From UBA10001 sp964349095 (GTDB lineage: Bacteria; Patescibacteriota; Patescibacteriia; Veblenbacterales; UBA10138): DNA of 32,235 nt. Shown one piece after another: positions 1 through 6,620 of the stretch (position 1 is the stretch's first letter; every line of letters starts with the position of its first letter). A model generated the notes under the pieces. That model was given only the letters and a program-made list of their open reading frames with translations, was not told the origin of the DNA and ran no database searches. The stretch is from positions 1 through 32,235 of the forward strand of contig CAYGFD010000004.1 of NCBI GenBank assembly GCA_964349095.1. Reading direction: 5' to 3'. Made by a program: the position numbers and the translations under genes.

Positions 1-123
1 CCATAGCGAGGGTAAGGTAACGGTGTGGAACCGGAGCGAACGAAATAGTTAGCCCGTGTTGTGGTCGCTTGGCATAGGGCTAACCGTGAGCGACGGTAAC
101 ACCGTCTTACCCGAAGCTCTAGG
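1..123 (+). ncRNA. Possible 3' part of an unassigned structured RNA
   Basis: No open frame fits here, but the stretch folds on itself. Bases 10-16 pair with 106-112, 21-26 with 99-104, and 48-55 with 77-84 (8 bp). A small hairpin lies at 84-96. Downstream comes a terminator-like pair of hairpins. The string at 31-48 (CCGGAGC, then AAATAG) directly before the 48-55 stem resembles the conserved stretch just before P15 in class A RNase P RNA. Bases 1-25 also resemble the CCATAG to GGTAAC segment of that RNA. However, the RNase P 3' signatures (AGATGAATGA, ACAGAA) are not seen, and the region between the two similar strings would be almost entirely missing. The element may start outside the window. 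The family remains unassigned. Confidence 0.3.
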
Positions 124-160
124 TGGCGCTTTTTTCCACCACTTTTTCTAAAAAAGTGGT
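122..160 (+). terminator. Overlapping terminator-like hairpins before comF
   Basis: Two mutually exclusive hairpins are visible: GGTGG 122-126 with CCACC 136-140 across a T-rich loop, and a perfect 10-bp stem 138-147 with 151-160 around a 3-nt loop. T tracts lie at 130-135 and 143-147. They would end a transcript coming from the structured element upstream. A regulatory switch is possible but not shown. Confidence 0.45.
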
Positions 161-170
161 AAAGATAATG

Positions 171-179
171 TGATAAAAT
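171..179 (+). promoter_or_regulatory. Extended -10 box for comF
   Basis: TGATAAAAT (TGn plus TAAAAT) ends 6 nt before the ATG at 186, so the expected transcription start is at the start codon itself. No Shine-Dalgarno sequence precedes comF, consistent with a leaderless mRNA. Confidence 0.45.
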
Positions 180-185
180 AATAAT

Positions 186-917
186 ATGATGCAAAACACA
201 AATATTTTAAAGCAAGCATCAACCTGGGCACTAGACGCCGTCTTCCCCACTTTTTGTGTCTCGTGCAAAACTAAATATCGGGGCTGGTGCTGCGATACTT
301 GCTTCCAAAAAATAACTTTTATAAAAAAATTAAGTTGCCCGGGCTGTAGCCAAGATGAAATAATGGGTAGGTTTTGTAAAAACTGTTCCAGCGGTAAAAG
401 TTTGGACGGTCTATGGACTAGTCATTATTACTCTGATAATACTATTAAAGAAATGATTCATTATTTAAAATATAATGGGGTAAAAGAATTAACCAATCAA
501 TTAACAAGCTTGCTGACCATAACTTTGAAAATTCATTCTCTGCCACCAGTTTGGCACGCGACACCCAGAAAAGATTGGCTACTAACATCGGTACCACTTT
601 CTAATAAAAGGTTTAGACAAAGAGGTTTTAATCAATCCGAATTAATTGCCAAACAAGTAGCAGAAAAAAATAATTTTACCTATAACGAAACTCTTACCAG
701 AATTCTTTTTCATAAGCCACAAGTGGAACTTACTAATGAAAGTAGGATCGATAATGTAAGAAACTCATTTGCCCGAAACTCAACTAATGTTGCCGACAAA
801 GAGATAATACTCTTTGATGATGTTTACACTACTGGATCAACTTTGAACGAATGCGCAAAAATTCTTAAGCAGGCTGGCGCTAAAGAAGTCTGGGGTCTGA
901 CAGTGGCGCGTGGATAA
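186..917 (+). CDS. comF: ComF family protein (zinc-ribbon plus phosphoribosyltransferase domain)
   Basis: A 243-residue protein of normal ComF length. The N-terminal half has two Cys pairs of zinc-ribbon type (CVSC and CDTC near residues 24-40; CPGC and CKNC near 51-68). The C-terminal half is a type I phosphoribosyltransferase fold with the diphosphate-binding motif ILFDDVYTTGST near residue 210. ComF is required for natural DNA uptake in competent bacteria and works in the cytoplasm with the DNA-import helicase. The two-part architecture makes the family call firm; the role here is by homology. ATGs at 186 and 189 are both possible. A -10 box ends 6 nt before 186 and there is no ribosome binding site, which favours 186. 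No other competence gene lies next to it. Confidence 0.9.
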   Translation: MMQNTNILKQASTWALDAVFPTFCVSCKTKYRGWCCDTCFQKITFIKKLSCPGCSQDEIMGRFCKNCSSGKSLDGLWTSHYYSDNTIKEMIHYLKYNGVKELTNQLTSLLTITLKIHSLPPVWHATPRKDWLLTSVPLSNKRFRQRGFNQSELIAKQVAEKNNFTYNETLTRILFHKPQVELTNESRIDNVRNSFARNSTNVADKEIILFDDVYTTGSTLNECAKILKQAGAKEVWGLTVARG

Positions 918-921
918 TAGA

Positions 922-949
922 TTGACAAAACGATATTTTCAGCTAGACT
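922..949 (+). promoter_or_regulatory. Promoter for tRNA-Ser(UGA)
   Basis: TTGACA at 922-927 and TAGACT at 944-949 are separated by 16 bp. Predicted initiation near 956 lies about 10 bp before the tRNA. It starts within 5 bp of the comF stop, so the tRNA is probably transcribed on its own. Confidence 0.5.
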
Positions 950-966
950 AAATTGAGATTTTATTT

Positions 967-1056
967 GGTGGGGTCGCATAGTGGTTTAGTGCACCGGTCT
1001 TGAAAACCGGAGTCCGCTCAAACGGACCGCGAGTTCGAATCTCGCCCCCACCGCCA
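967..1056 (+). tRNA. tRNA-Ser (anticodon UGA)
   Basis: The cloverleaf is complete. The acceptor arm pairs GGTGGGG 967-973 with CCCCACC 1046-1052, followed by discriminator G and an encoded CCA at 1054-1056. The anticodon stem is CCGGT/ACCGG with a seven-base loop holding TGA at 1001-1003. A long variable arm, the class II feature of serine tRNAs, occupies about 1011-1029. The T arm is GCGAG-TTCGAAT-CTCGC. It should read UCN codons. Confidence 0.97.
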
Positions 1057-1070
1057 GGAATAAATAAAAA

Positions 1071-1098
1071 AAACCGTCTCGTGAAGAGGCGGTTTTTT
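1071..1098. terminator. Bidirectional intrinsic terminator
   Basis: A 7-bp GC-rich stem (CCGTCTC with GAGGCGG, loop GTGAA-like) is flanked by an A run on the left and TTTTTT at 1093-1098. It works for tRNA-Ser(UGA) on the plus strand and, by symmetry, for the minus-strand gene ending at 1112. Confidence 0.8.
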
Positions 1099-1111
1099 GC
1101 AAAGAGCAAAT

Positions 1112-1561
1112 CTAGGACAAGAGAACCTTGAAGAAAAGAAAGAGTATATAAAACGATGAAAGAATTTCTGGGAATAAAAGTAATAGTCCGGTAACGGCGG
1201 CCACTAGGTAACTATAGTAAAGCTTGTAAACTAGTTTACTGTGAGCGATCGGTCTTTTCTGCCCGTTATATTTACTTATAACCAGCAGTAAAAGGATAAA
1301 AAATATCACAGCCGTCGGTAGGTGGGCAAACCAAAAGATATAGTAGTCCCACGGGTATTCCCCAGCGAGCGAAGTGCGTACCATGTATTCGACAAAAATT
1401 ATACCCATAATGGTGAGTGTCAACGCTCGATGAGCATATTCTTTGTGCGTCTGCACTGCCTCTGGCGACCTCGACATCAAACGTAAACCCTTTCCAAGGG
1501 TAACGGTATGCTTTAGTAAAATGTAAACCACCATAAATACAGCTGCTACAGCGTATCTCAT
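1112..1561 (-). CDS. Four-helix membrane protein, DUF420-like
   Basis: A 149-residue protein with four hydrophobic segments (about residues 2-17, 47-62, 73-96 and 115-146), so an integral membrane protein. Histidines sit at the ends of helices: H18, H39, H45, H80 and H106. The third helix (FWFAHLPTAV) and the final HSKLVYKLYYSYLVAAVTG stretch recall the DUF420/YozB family, whose members carry conserved histidines in a four-helix bundle. That resemblance is from memory and not tested. The ATG at 1561 has a good AAGGAG ribosome binding site 8 nt upstream. It stands alone between two tRNA genes on the opposite strand. The function is unknown; heme or metal binding is only a possibility suggested by the histidines. 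Confidence 0.65.
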   Translation of the reverse strand: MRYAVAAVFMVVYILLKHTVTLGKGLRLMSRSPEAVQTHKEYAHRALTLTIMGIIFVEYMVRTSLAGEYPWDYYIFWFAHLPTAVIFFILLLLVISKYNGQKRPIAHSKLVYKLYYSYLVAAVTGLLLLFPEILSSFYILFLFFKVLLS

Positions 1562-1641
1562 AAATACTCCTTTTCAAGTGGCTATTTTGGTGTTTTTATT
1601 AAGGCCACATTATCACTTATTAACACTGAAGTAAAGCCGGG

Positions 1642-1680
1642 TTGATTAATTGAATAATTAATGATAAAGTGTGCTAACAT
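1642..1680 (+). promoter_or_regulatory. Probable promoter for tRNA-Ser(GCU)
   Basis: TTGATT at 1642-1647 is followed after 17 bp by TAAAGT at 1665-1670, with TGA just before it (extended -10). A second extended -10, TGCTAACAT, lies at 1672-1680. Either would give a 5' leader of about 50-58 nt ahead of the tRNA. Confidence 0.4.
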
Positions 1681-1734
1681 AAATAAGAAGTAGAGATTTA
1701 TTTGTGTTAAAAAAATAAATAAAACGTTGATGCT

Positions 1735-1825
1735 GGAGAGGTGGCCGAGCGGTTTAAGGCAACGGTTTGCTAAACCGTGGCGCCTGAAAAGCGCCTCATG
1801 GGTTCGAATCCCATCCTCTCCGCCA
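1735..1825 (+). tRNA. tRNA-Ser (anticodon GCU)
   Basis: The acceptor arm pairs GGAGAGG 1735-1741 with CCTCTCC 1815-1821, then G and an encoded CCA at 1823-1825. The anticodon stem is ACGGT/ACCGT with GCT at 1769-1771. The long variable arm (GGCGCCTGAAAAGCGCC-like) marks class II. The T arm is ATGGG-TTCGAAT-CCCAT. It should read AGC and AGU codons. The two serine tRNAs lie 680 bp apart on the same strand. Confidence 0.97.
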
Positions 1826-1861
1826 CTAACGTTTTATTTTAAATAATTTAGGAGGACAAAA

Positions 1862-2131
1862 TTGCTCTCATTTGAAAAAAAACACATCCGCGTAGCTGCT
1901 TTTGGAGATAATCTAAAAGCTCAAAAACCGCACGGCTGGCGAGCTGTGATAGCTGGCCATGAAGGTGTCATACCTTTAACTCACGTCACCGTAGTTGGTA
2001 CTATTACACCTGAAAATCAACAATGGAAATTTGCAAATAAAGCCGATCAATATGGAATTATTGCTTGGGTGGAATACTTCGGTGACATTGATATCGACCA
2101 TAAGGACGCTGCGCGTATCACCCTTTTATAA
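1862..2131 (+). CDS. Small protein of unknown function
   Basis: An 89-residue soluble protein with no signal peptide or membrane segment. It begins with TTG. A strong GGAGGA box 6-7 nt upstream decides this start, and no better ATG follows nearby. The body is rich in His, Val and Ile with a run of likely beta-strands (GWRAVIAGHEGVIPLTHVTV), suggesting a small beta-rich domain. I do not recognise a family. It sits 36 bp after tRNA-Ser(GCU), possibly read from the same transcript, and has its own terminator downstream. Confidence that it is translated is good because of the ribosome binding site and terminator framing. Confidence 0.7.
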   Translation: MLSFEKKHIRVAAFGDNLKAQKPHGWRAVIAGHEGVIPLTHVTVVGTITPENQQWKFANKADQYGIIAWVEYFGDIDIDHKDAARITLL

Positions 2132-2140
2132 AGATGGTCA

Positions 2141-2167
2141 AGCCCTATTAATTTAGGGCTTTTTTTA
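2141..2167 (+). terminator. Intrinsic terminator
   Basis: A 7-bp stem AGCCCTA 2141-2147 with TAGGGCT 2154-2160 is followed by a T run at 2160-2166. It lies 10 bp after the stop of the 89-residue gene. Confidence 0.85.
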
Positions 2168-2174
2168 TTATTAA

Positions 2175-2183
2175 TGCTATAAT
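2175..2183 (+). promoter_or_regulatory. Extended -10 box, leaderless type
   Basis: TGCTATAAT (TGn plus a perfect TATAAT) ends 7 nt before the ATG at 2191. There is no room for a ribosome binding site, so the mRNA probably begins at or next to the start codon. Confidence 0.6.
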
Positions 2184-2190
2184 ACCATTT

Positions 2191-2574
2191 ATGATAGTAA
2201 AATTAATTTTGAAAATTCTAAATATTTTCTTTGTGCTTTTAGGAATTGTTTTTCTAGTTTTAGTTAGCTACTTATGGATGGCCGATCCTTTTAAAATAAA
2301 ACCCGCCGGACTAACAGCCAAAAGTTTATATAATGCTGCCATGGGTAATAAAACCCCAGTTGATAATATAGATAAAAATCCGCTTCTCACCGAGGAACAA
2401 GAAGCGAGCCTCGAATCAATTGGTGTTGACCCAAGCGCCCTGCCACAAGAGATTACACCAACAATGAAGGCCTGTTTTATTTCTAAACTTGGAGTAGAAA
2501 GAACCACCCAGATAGTTAATGGGGACTCACCTACTGCCGCTGATTATTTAAAAGCCGGCGCTTGCATAAATTAA
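2191..2574 (+). CDS. Single-pass membrane-anchored protein, unknown function
   Basis: A 127-residue protein with one N-terminal hydrophobic helix (about residues 4-30), then a hydrophilic domain likely outside the membrane. Two cysteines, C95 and C125 near the C-terminus, could form a disulfide in an extracytoplasmic domain. I do not recognise the family. The stop is 1 bp before the ATG of the MgtE-like gene, so the two are almost certainly co-transcribed and may act together. The start is fixed by the -10 box 7 nt upstream. Confidence 0.7.
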   Translation: MIVKLILKILNIFFVLLGIVFLVLVSYLWMADPFKIKPAGLTAKSLYNAAMGNKTPVDNIDKNPLLTEEQEASLESIGVDPSALPQEITPTMKACFISKLGVERTTQIVNGDSPTAADYLKAGACIN

Positions 2575-2575
2575 T

Positions 2576-3130
2576 ATGATACCAGATAGAATAAAATATG
2601 CTGACGACGACACGACGACAGTAAAAAGATTAATGAGTATGCGCGTGCCACCACTGCTTCTTGGTTTACTGCTCGGTACTGGATTGTCTTTTATCACCTC
2701 TCGTTTTGAAGATGTATTATCCCATAATATCAAGGTGGCTTTTTTTATACCCTTTATAGTTTATATGGCTGATGCTGTGGGAACACAAACACAAAGTATT
2801 TATGTGCGTGACCTGAGAACCGGTAAAGCTATTTTCAAACATTACTTAATTAAAGAAACATTGCTTGGTGTGCTACTCGGCATAATCTTTAGTGCCATTA
2901 CTGCGGTTATAACAGCGCTCTGGTTTAGGTCACAAGAATTAACGCTTGTAGTAACGCTGTCTATGTTCTGTGCTGTCGCCTTGGCCCCACTAGTGGCCTT
3001 GTTAGTAACAGAAATTTTTCAACTAGAAAAAAAAGACCCGGCTTTAGGGTCTGGCCCAATCGCGACTGTAATTCAGGACACTTTAAGTGTTTTAATCTAC
3101 GGCCTAATAGCCAGCGCTATTATACTATAA
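2576..3130 (+). CDS. Stand-alone MgtE-type divalent cation transport domain
   Basis: A 184-residue protein with about five hydrophobic helices (residues 24-41, 53-68, 93-115, 122-146, 163-184). It matches the membrane domain of MgtE Mg2+ transporters: ADAVGTQTQ at 65-73 followed by YVRDL corresponds to the GN.GTQ..T..VRGL signature, and DPALGSGPIATVIQD at 154-168 corresponds to the DP..ASGP..T...D signature near the pore. Full MgtE is about 450 residues with a cytosolic N domain and CBS pair that gate the channel by sensing Mg2+. Both are absent, so gating must differ. It probably acts as a dimer, as the family does. Which ion it carries cannot be told. Start ATG overlaps the upstream gene's stop region. 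Confidence 0.8.
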   Translation: MIPDRIKYADDDTTTVKRLMSMRVPPLLLGLLLGTGLSFITSRFEDVLSHNIKVAFFIPFIVYMADAVGTQTQSIYVRDLRTGKAIFKHYLIKETLLGVLLGIIFSAITAVITALWFRSQELTLVVTLSMFCAVALAPLVALLVTEIFQLEKKDPALGSGPIATVIQDTLSVLIYGLIASAIIL

Positions 3131-3133
3131 AGT

Positions 3134-3880
3134 TTAAACCTCTATTTTAGAAAACTGGTAAGCACCGGCAATTAAAATAATAACTGTCACTATACACAAG
3201 ACAACTAGATCAAGGCCTAGCCCAAAATGCGCCTGTCCTATTAACAGTTGCCTAAAAGCGTCGATCCCATAAGAAAGTGGGTCGATTTTTGCTACTAACA
3301 AAAGGGCAGCGGGGACACTTTGCAGCGGAAATAATGCACCTGACAAAAAGAAAATGGGCATTACCAAAAAATTCATAATTAACTGAAAACCTTGCATATC
3401 GGAAAGGCGCGAAGCGATAAAGGTGCCAAGGGCAGCAAATAGTAAGGCGACTAAAAACATCACGGCGGTTGTGGGAACAATGGCAAACCAACTAATAGGT
3501 CTAAACCCCGCCAATAAGGCAATGACAAAAACTACTACTCCTTGCATAGTAGCAACAGTCGCCCCACCGAGTGTCCGACCCAACATAATATGAAACCTAG
3601 AAACAGGGGCAACTAAAGTTTCTTTTAGAAAACCAAATTGCCTATCCCAAATTATTTCAATACCGGTAAAGATGGCGGTAAAAATTATACTCATACCAAT
3701 GATACCGGGTGCTAAAAACTCTAGGTAATTACCTTGCCCAGCTTGTTGGTAGACCGAGCCAAAACCATAACCTAAAGCTAATAAAAACAACAATGGCTGG
3801 CCTAACGAACCAATGATTCGCGAGCGTGAGCGTAAATATCTTTTAATTTGCCTAAGCCATAATATGTAAATTGTTTTCAT
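3134..3880 (-). CDS. ABC-2 type transporter, permease subunit
   Basis: A 248-residue membrane protein with six hydrophobic helices, of the ABC-2/DrrB-NodJ family (opening QIKRYLRSRSRIIGSLGQP, then a hydrophobic run). It should form the membrane channel driven by the ATPase encoded just upstream. The frame is open to 3928, but the ATG at 3880 is chosen because a GGGGGAGGAA ribosome binding site sits right before it. The family also usually starts close to this motif. The ATPase stop is 1 bp before this ATG, so the pair is translationally coupled. Such exporters move drugs, lipids or polysaccharide; the substrate here is unknown. Confidence 0.88.
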   Translation of the reverse strand: MKTIYILWLRQIKRYLRSRSRIIGSLGQPLLFLLALGYGFGSVYQQAGQGNYLEFLAPGIIGMSIIFTAIFTGIEIIWDRQFGFLKETLVAPVSRFHIMLGRTLGGATVATMQGVVVFVIALLAGFRPISWFAIVPTTAVMFLVALLFAALGTFIASRLSDMQGFQLIMNFLVMPIFFLSGALFPLQSVPAALLLVAKIDPLSYGIDAFRQLLIGQAHFGLGLDLVVLCIVTVIILIAGAYQFSKIEV

Positions 3881-3881
3881 A

Positions 3882-4679
3882 TTATTGTTTCCTCCCCCAC
3901 ATTTTTCCTTGCATGCGCAAGTTATCAAGCGGCGAACTGGACTCGTCTCTAATAGATTTACCAGTCAACTTTAAAAATGCTTCCTCTAAGCTGGTGGAAT
4001 TGTTCTCTGTTTTTAACGACTCGGGTGTGCCACGGGCAATGATGTGCCCATGATCAATGATGGCGACACGCGTCGCAATTCTTTCTGCTTCTTCCATATA
4101 ATGGGTGGTGAAAAATACGGTGGTGCCTTCACTTTTGTTTAACTCCTGTAAATAGCTCCACATATGGTTACGGGTTTGTGGGTCAAGACCTAAAGTTGGC
4201 TCGTCTAAAAATATTACTTTAGGATGATGGAGTAAACCACGCGCGATTTCCAGCCGGCGCCTCATACCACCTGAGAATTCTTTTACTAAATTGTCTTTTC
4301 TATCATGCAAATCAACGAATTTTAATAAATGTTCAGTGCGCTCACGACGTAAACTTTTAGCCATACCATACAGCACCCCATGAAATTCCATATTTTCCCA
4401 GGCAGTTAGCTCGTCGTCCAGACTCGGGTCTTGAAAAACAATGCCAAAATCTTTTCTTACTAATTGTGGGTCATGCATAGGGTCGTTACCATTTAGTAAT
4501 ATCTGGCCACTGGTCGGGTGCAACAAGGTCGTAAGCATCTTGATGGTAGTGGATTTACCCGCGCCATTAGGTCCCAAAAAAGCAAAAATTTCTCCTTTTT
4601 CAACACTAAAGGATATATCATCAACGGCCTTAAAATCGCCGAATGTTTTTACTAAATTATTTACATCTATAATACCCAT
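3882..4679 (-). CDS. ABC-2 type transporter, ATP-binding subunit (DrrA-like)
   Basis: A 265-residue ABC ATPase. Walker A is GPNGAGKST (36-44), the Q-loop glutamine is in VFQDPSLDDE (81-90), the signature is FSGGM (135-139), Walker B is VIFLDE (155-160) and the switch histidine is in TTHYMEEAER (191-200). The layout matches daunorubicin-resistance type exporters. At 265 residues it lacks the longer C-terminal domain of DrrA (about 330 residues). It energises the permease gene that follows. The start ATG has no ribosome binding site; AT-rich -10-like sequences lie within 25 bp upstream, in the 111-bp divergent spacer shared with the exporter gene at 4791. Confidence 0.92.
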   Translation of the reverse strand: MGIIDVNNLVKTFGDFKAVDDISFSVEKGEIFAFLGPNGAGKSTTIKMLTTLLHPTSGQILLNGNDPMHDPQLVRKDFGIVFQDPSLDDELTAWENMEFHGVLYGMAKSLRRERTEHLLKFVDLHDRKDNLVKEFSGGMRRRLEIARGLLHHPKVIFLDEPTLGLDPQTRNHMWSYLQELNKSEGTTVFFTTHYMEEAERIATRVAIIDHGHIIARGTPESLKTENNSTSLEEAFLKLTGKSIRDESSSPLDNLRMQGKMWGRKQ

Positions 4680-4770
4680 ATTTATATAAAAGATATATTA
4701 CCATAAAAAAACTTACCTGTCTTGGTTAAAGGCTGGGCCCTGATTGACATTAAATTCAAGCTCAAAAATG

Positions 4771-4779
4771 TGTTATGAT
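4771..4779 (+). promoter_or_regulatory. Extended -10 box for the ABC exporter gene
   Basis: TGTTATGAT ends 11 nt before the ATG at 4791, implying a leader of only about 4-5 nt. A TTGACA at 4744-4749 is too far upstream (24 bp) to be its -35 box. Confidence 0.4.
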
Positions 4780-4790
4780 TAAGCAATCTT

Positions 4791-6536
4791 ATGAAGCTAC
4801 TTTTATCATATTTGAAAAAACACAAGAAAATGCTCATTGGCGCCCTAGCACTAGGGACTACCAATCAAGTGTTTTCTTTACTTGACCCTCAAATTTTCCG
4901 CATGATAATCGATAACTACGCCAATCGGGTTAACGAACTAAGTCAGGCTGAATTTTTTAAAGGTGTTGGTTTACTGTTATTAGCAGTCATTGGTGTGGCT
5001 TTAATTTCACGGATTGCTAAAAACTTCCAAGACTATTATGTAAATGTTATTACACAACGAATTGGAACCGGGCTCTATTCTCAAGGCGTCAGTCATAGCT
5101 TTGCTTTACCTTTTAGAATGTTCGAAGACCAACGTTCCGGGGAACTTTTACAAAAATTACAAAAAGCCAAGCAAGACGCTCAAAACTTCATAACCTCGAG
5201 TATTAATATATTATTCCTGTCTTTGGTTGGTATGACTTTTGTTTTGATTTATGCCTACACGGTCAACTGGCTGGCTGGTCTATTTTATACCTTAACCATA
5301 CCTATCTTGGGTATTACTAGTTACTTTATTAGCCGTAAAATTAAAACAGCTCAAACTAACATTGTAAAACGCTCATCAGAGCTGGCTGGTACGACTACTG
5401 AAACTTTACGTAACGTCGAACTTGTGAAAAGTATGGGCTTGGAAGAACAAGAGACTTCCAAACTCAATAATGTTAACGAACAATTGTTGCAACTAGAATT
5501 AACCAAAGTAAAGTTGGTTAGAAAACTTAGTTTTATCCAAGGAACACTCATCAATGCCTTGCGCTCGGCCATAATGTTTTTAATGCTTTGGTTAATTTTT
5601 TCTGGCCAGTTAACGCTGGGGCAATTTTTTAGTTTGTTATTCTATTCCTTTTTTATATTCAATCCCCTCGCTGAATTAGGAACCGTTACCACTCACTTTC
5701 AAGAAGCTAGGGCCAGTATGGAGCAGTTAGAAAGTATTTTGAAAATCGCGCCTGAACCAAAACCTCTAAACCCACCGGCCTTGGGTAAATTAGAAAGCAT
5801 CGTATTTAAAAATGTCAGCTTTTCTTATTCCAATGACGGAATCGGCGCGGTTAGTAATATTGATTTAGAGCTTAAACCAGGAAAAACTATTGCTTTGGTC
5901 GGACCTTCGGGAGCTGGTAAAAGTACCTTAGTAAAACTATTAGCTGGCCTGTACCAACCGACCCAAGGACAACTCTTAATAAATAATTTTCAGTCTGATA
6001 AAATTAATTATGATGAATTTAGAAAACTGGTCGGTTATGTTTCACAGGACACACAATTGTTTGCTGGCACTATTAGGGAAAATTTACTATTCATTAACCC
6101 CGAAGCCACTGATGAGGACTGTCTTAAAGTACTAAAAGCGGCTCAAGCACTTAGTATTATAGAACGCGGAGGTAAGGGGCTAGATACTAAAATTGGTGAG
6201 AGCGGTATAAAATTATCGGGCGGAGAAAAACAACGTTTATCGATCGCCAGAGCTTTACTTAGAAATCCTGACATTATTATATTTGACGAAGCCACTTCTA
6301 GCCTAGACTCGCTGACTGAAAAATCCATTACCGACACCATCCATGAAATTGTAAAACAGAGACCCAACCTAATGACGCTAATTATCGCCCACCGTTTATC
6401 AACTGTTTCGCGCGCCGACAAAATATATGTCTTAGAAAAAGGCGGTATTGTAGAACAAGGAAAGCACGACGACCTACTTAAAGAGAGTGGATTATATAGC
6501 GCTTTGTGGAGACAACAATTAGCTGTTAGTACATAA
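4791..6536 (+). CDS. ABC exporter, fused membrane and ATPase domains (MsbA/LmrA-like)
   Basis: A 581-residue half transporter. The N-terminal ~300 residues hold six membrane helices of type I exporter fold. The C-terminal ATPase has Walker A GPSGAGKST (371-379), Q-loop in GYVSQDTQLFAGTIREN (about 415-431), signature LSGGE (475-479), Walker B IIIFDE (495-500) and the switch histidine in IIAHRLSTVSRAD. It should work as a homodimer in the cytoplasmic membrane, exporting lipid, peptide or drug; the sequence does not say which. It is divergent from the ABC-2 pair and is monocistronic, since a strong new promoter begins 5 bp after its stop. Confidence 0.93.
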   Translation: MKLLLSYLKKHKKMLIGALALGTTNQVFSLLDPQIFRMIIDNYANRVNELSQAEFFKGVGLLLLAVIGVALISRIAKNFQDYYVNVITQRIGTGLYSQGVSHSFALPFRMFEDQRSGELLQKLQKAKQDAQNFITSSINILFLSLVGMTFVLIYAYTVNWLAGLFYTLTIPILGITSYFISRKIKTAQTNIVKRSSELAGTTTETLRNVELVKSMGLEEQETSKLNNVNEQLLQLELTKVKLVRKLSFIQGTLINALRSAIMFLMLWLIFSGQLTLGQFFSLLFYSFFIFNPLAELGTVTTHFQEARASMEQLESILKIAPEPKPLNPPALGKLESIVFKNVSFSYSNDGIGAVSNIDLELKPGKTIALVGPSGAGKSTLVKLLAGLYQPTQGQLLINNFQSDKINYDEFRKLVGYVSQDTQLFAGTIRENLLFINPEATDEDCLKVLKAAQALSIIERGGKGLDTKIGESGIKLSGGEKQRLSIARALLRNPDIIIFDEATSSLDSLTEKSITDTIHEIVKQRPNLMTLIIAHRLSTVSRADKIYVLEKGGIVEQGKHDDLLKESGLYSALWRQQLAVST

Positions 6537-6540
6537 ATAG

Positions 6541-6569
6541 TTGACACGAGCGAAAAAATCCACTATAAT
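6541..6569 (+). promoter_or_regulatory. Consensus promoter for typA
   Basis: A perfect TTGACA at 6541-6546 and a perfect TATAAT at 6564-6569 are spaced by exactly 17 bp. Initiation is expected near 6576, giving a leader of about 45 nt to the ATG at 6621. This is the closest match to the sigma-70 consensus in the window. Confidence 0.85.
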
Positions 6570-6620
6570 ATTTTACTGAGATACTCCTGGTCTTAAATGG
6601 GGTTATTATTTTTTACTCAA

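Noticed and set aside
3881..3928. Longer N-terminus for the ABC-2 permease
   Set aside because: It would overlap the ATPase gene and add a Cys/Gly/Asn-rich stretch unlike the family. A strong ribosome binding site precedes the ATG at 3880.
6597..6620. Upstream ATG of typA
   Set aside because: It adds eight residues not found in the family and lacks a ribosome binding site. ATG 6621 gives the family start.
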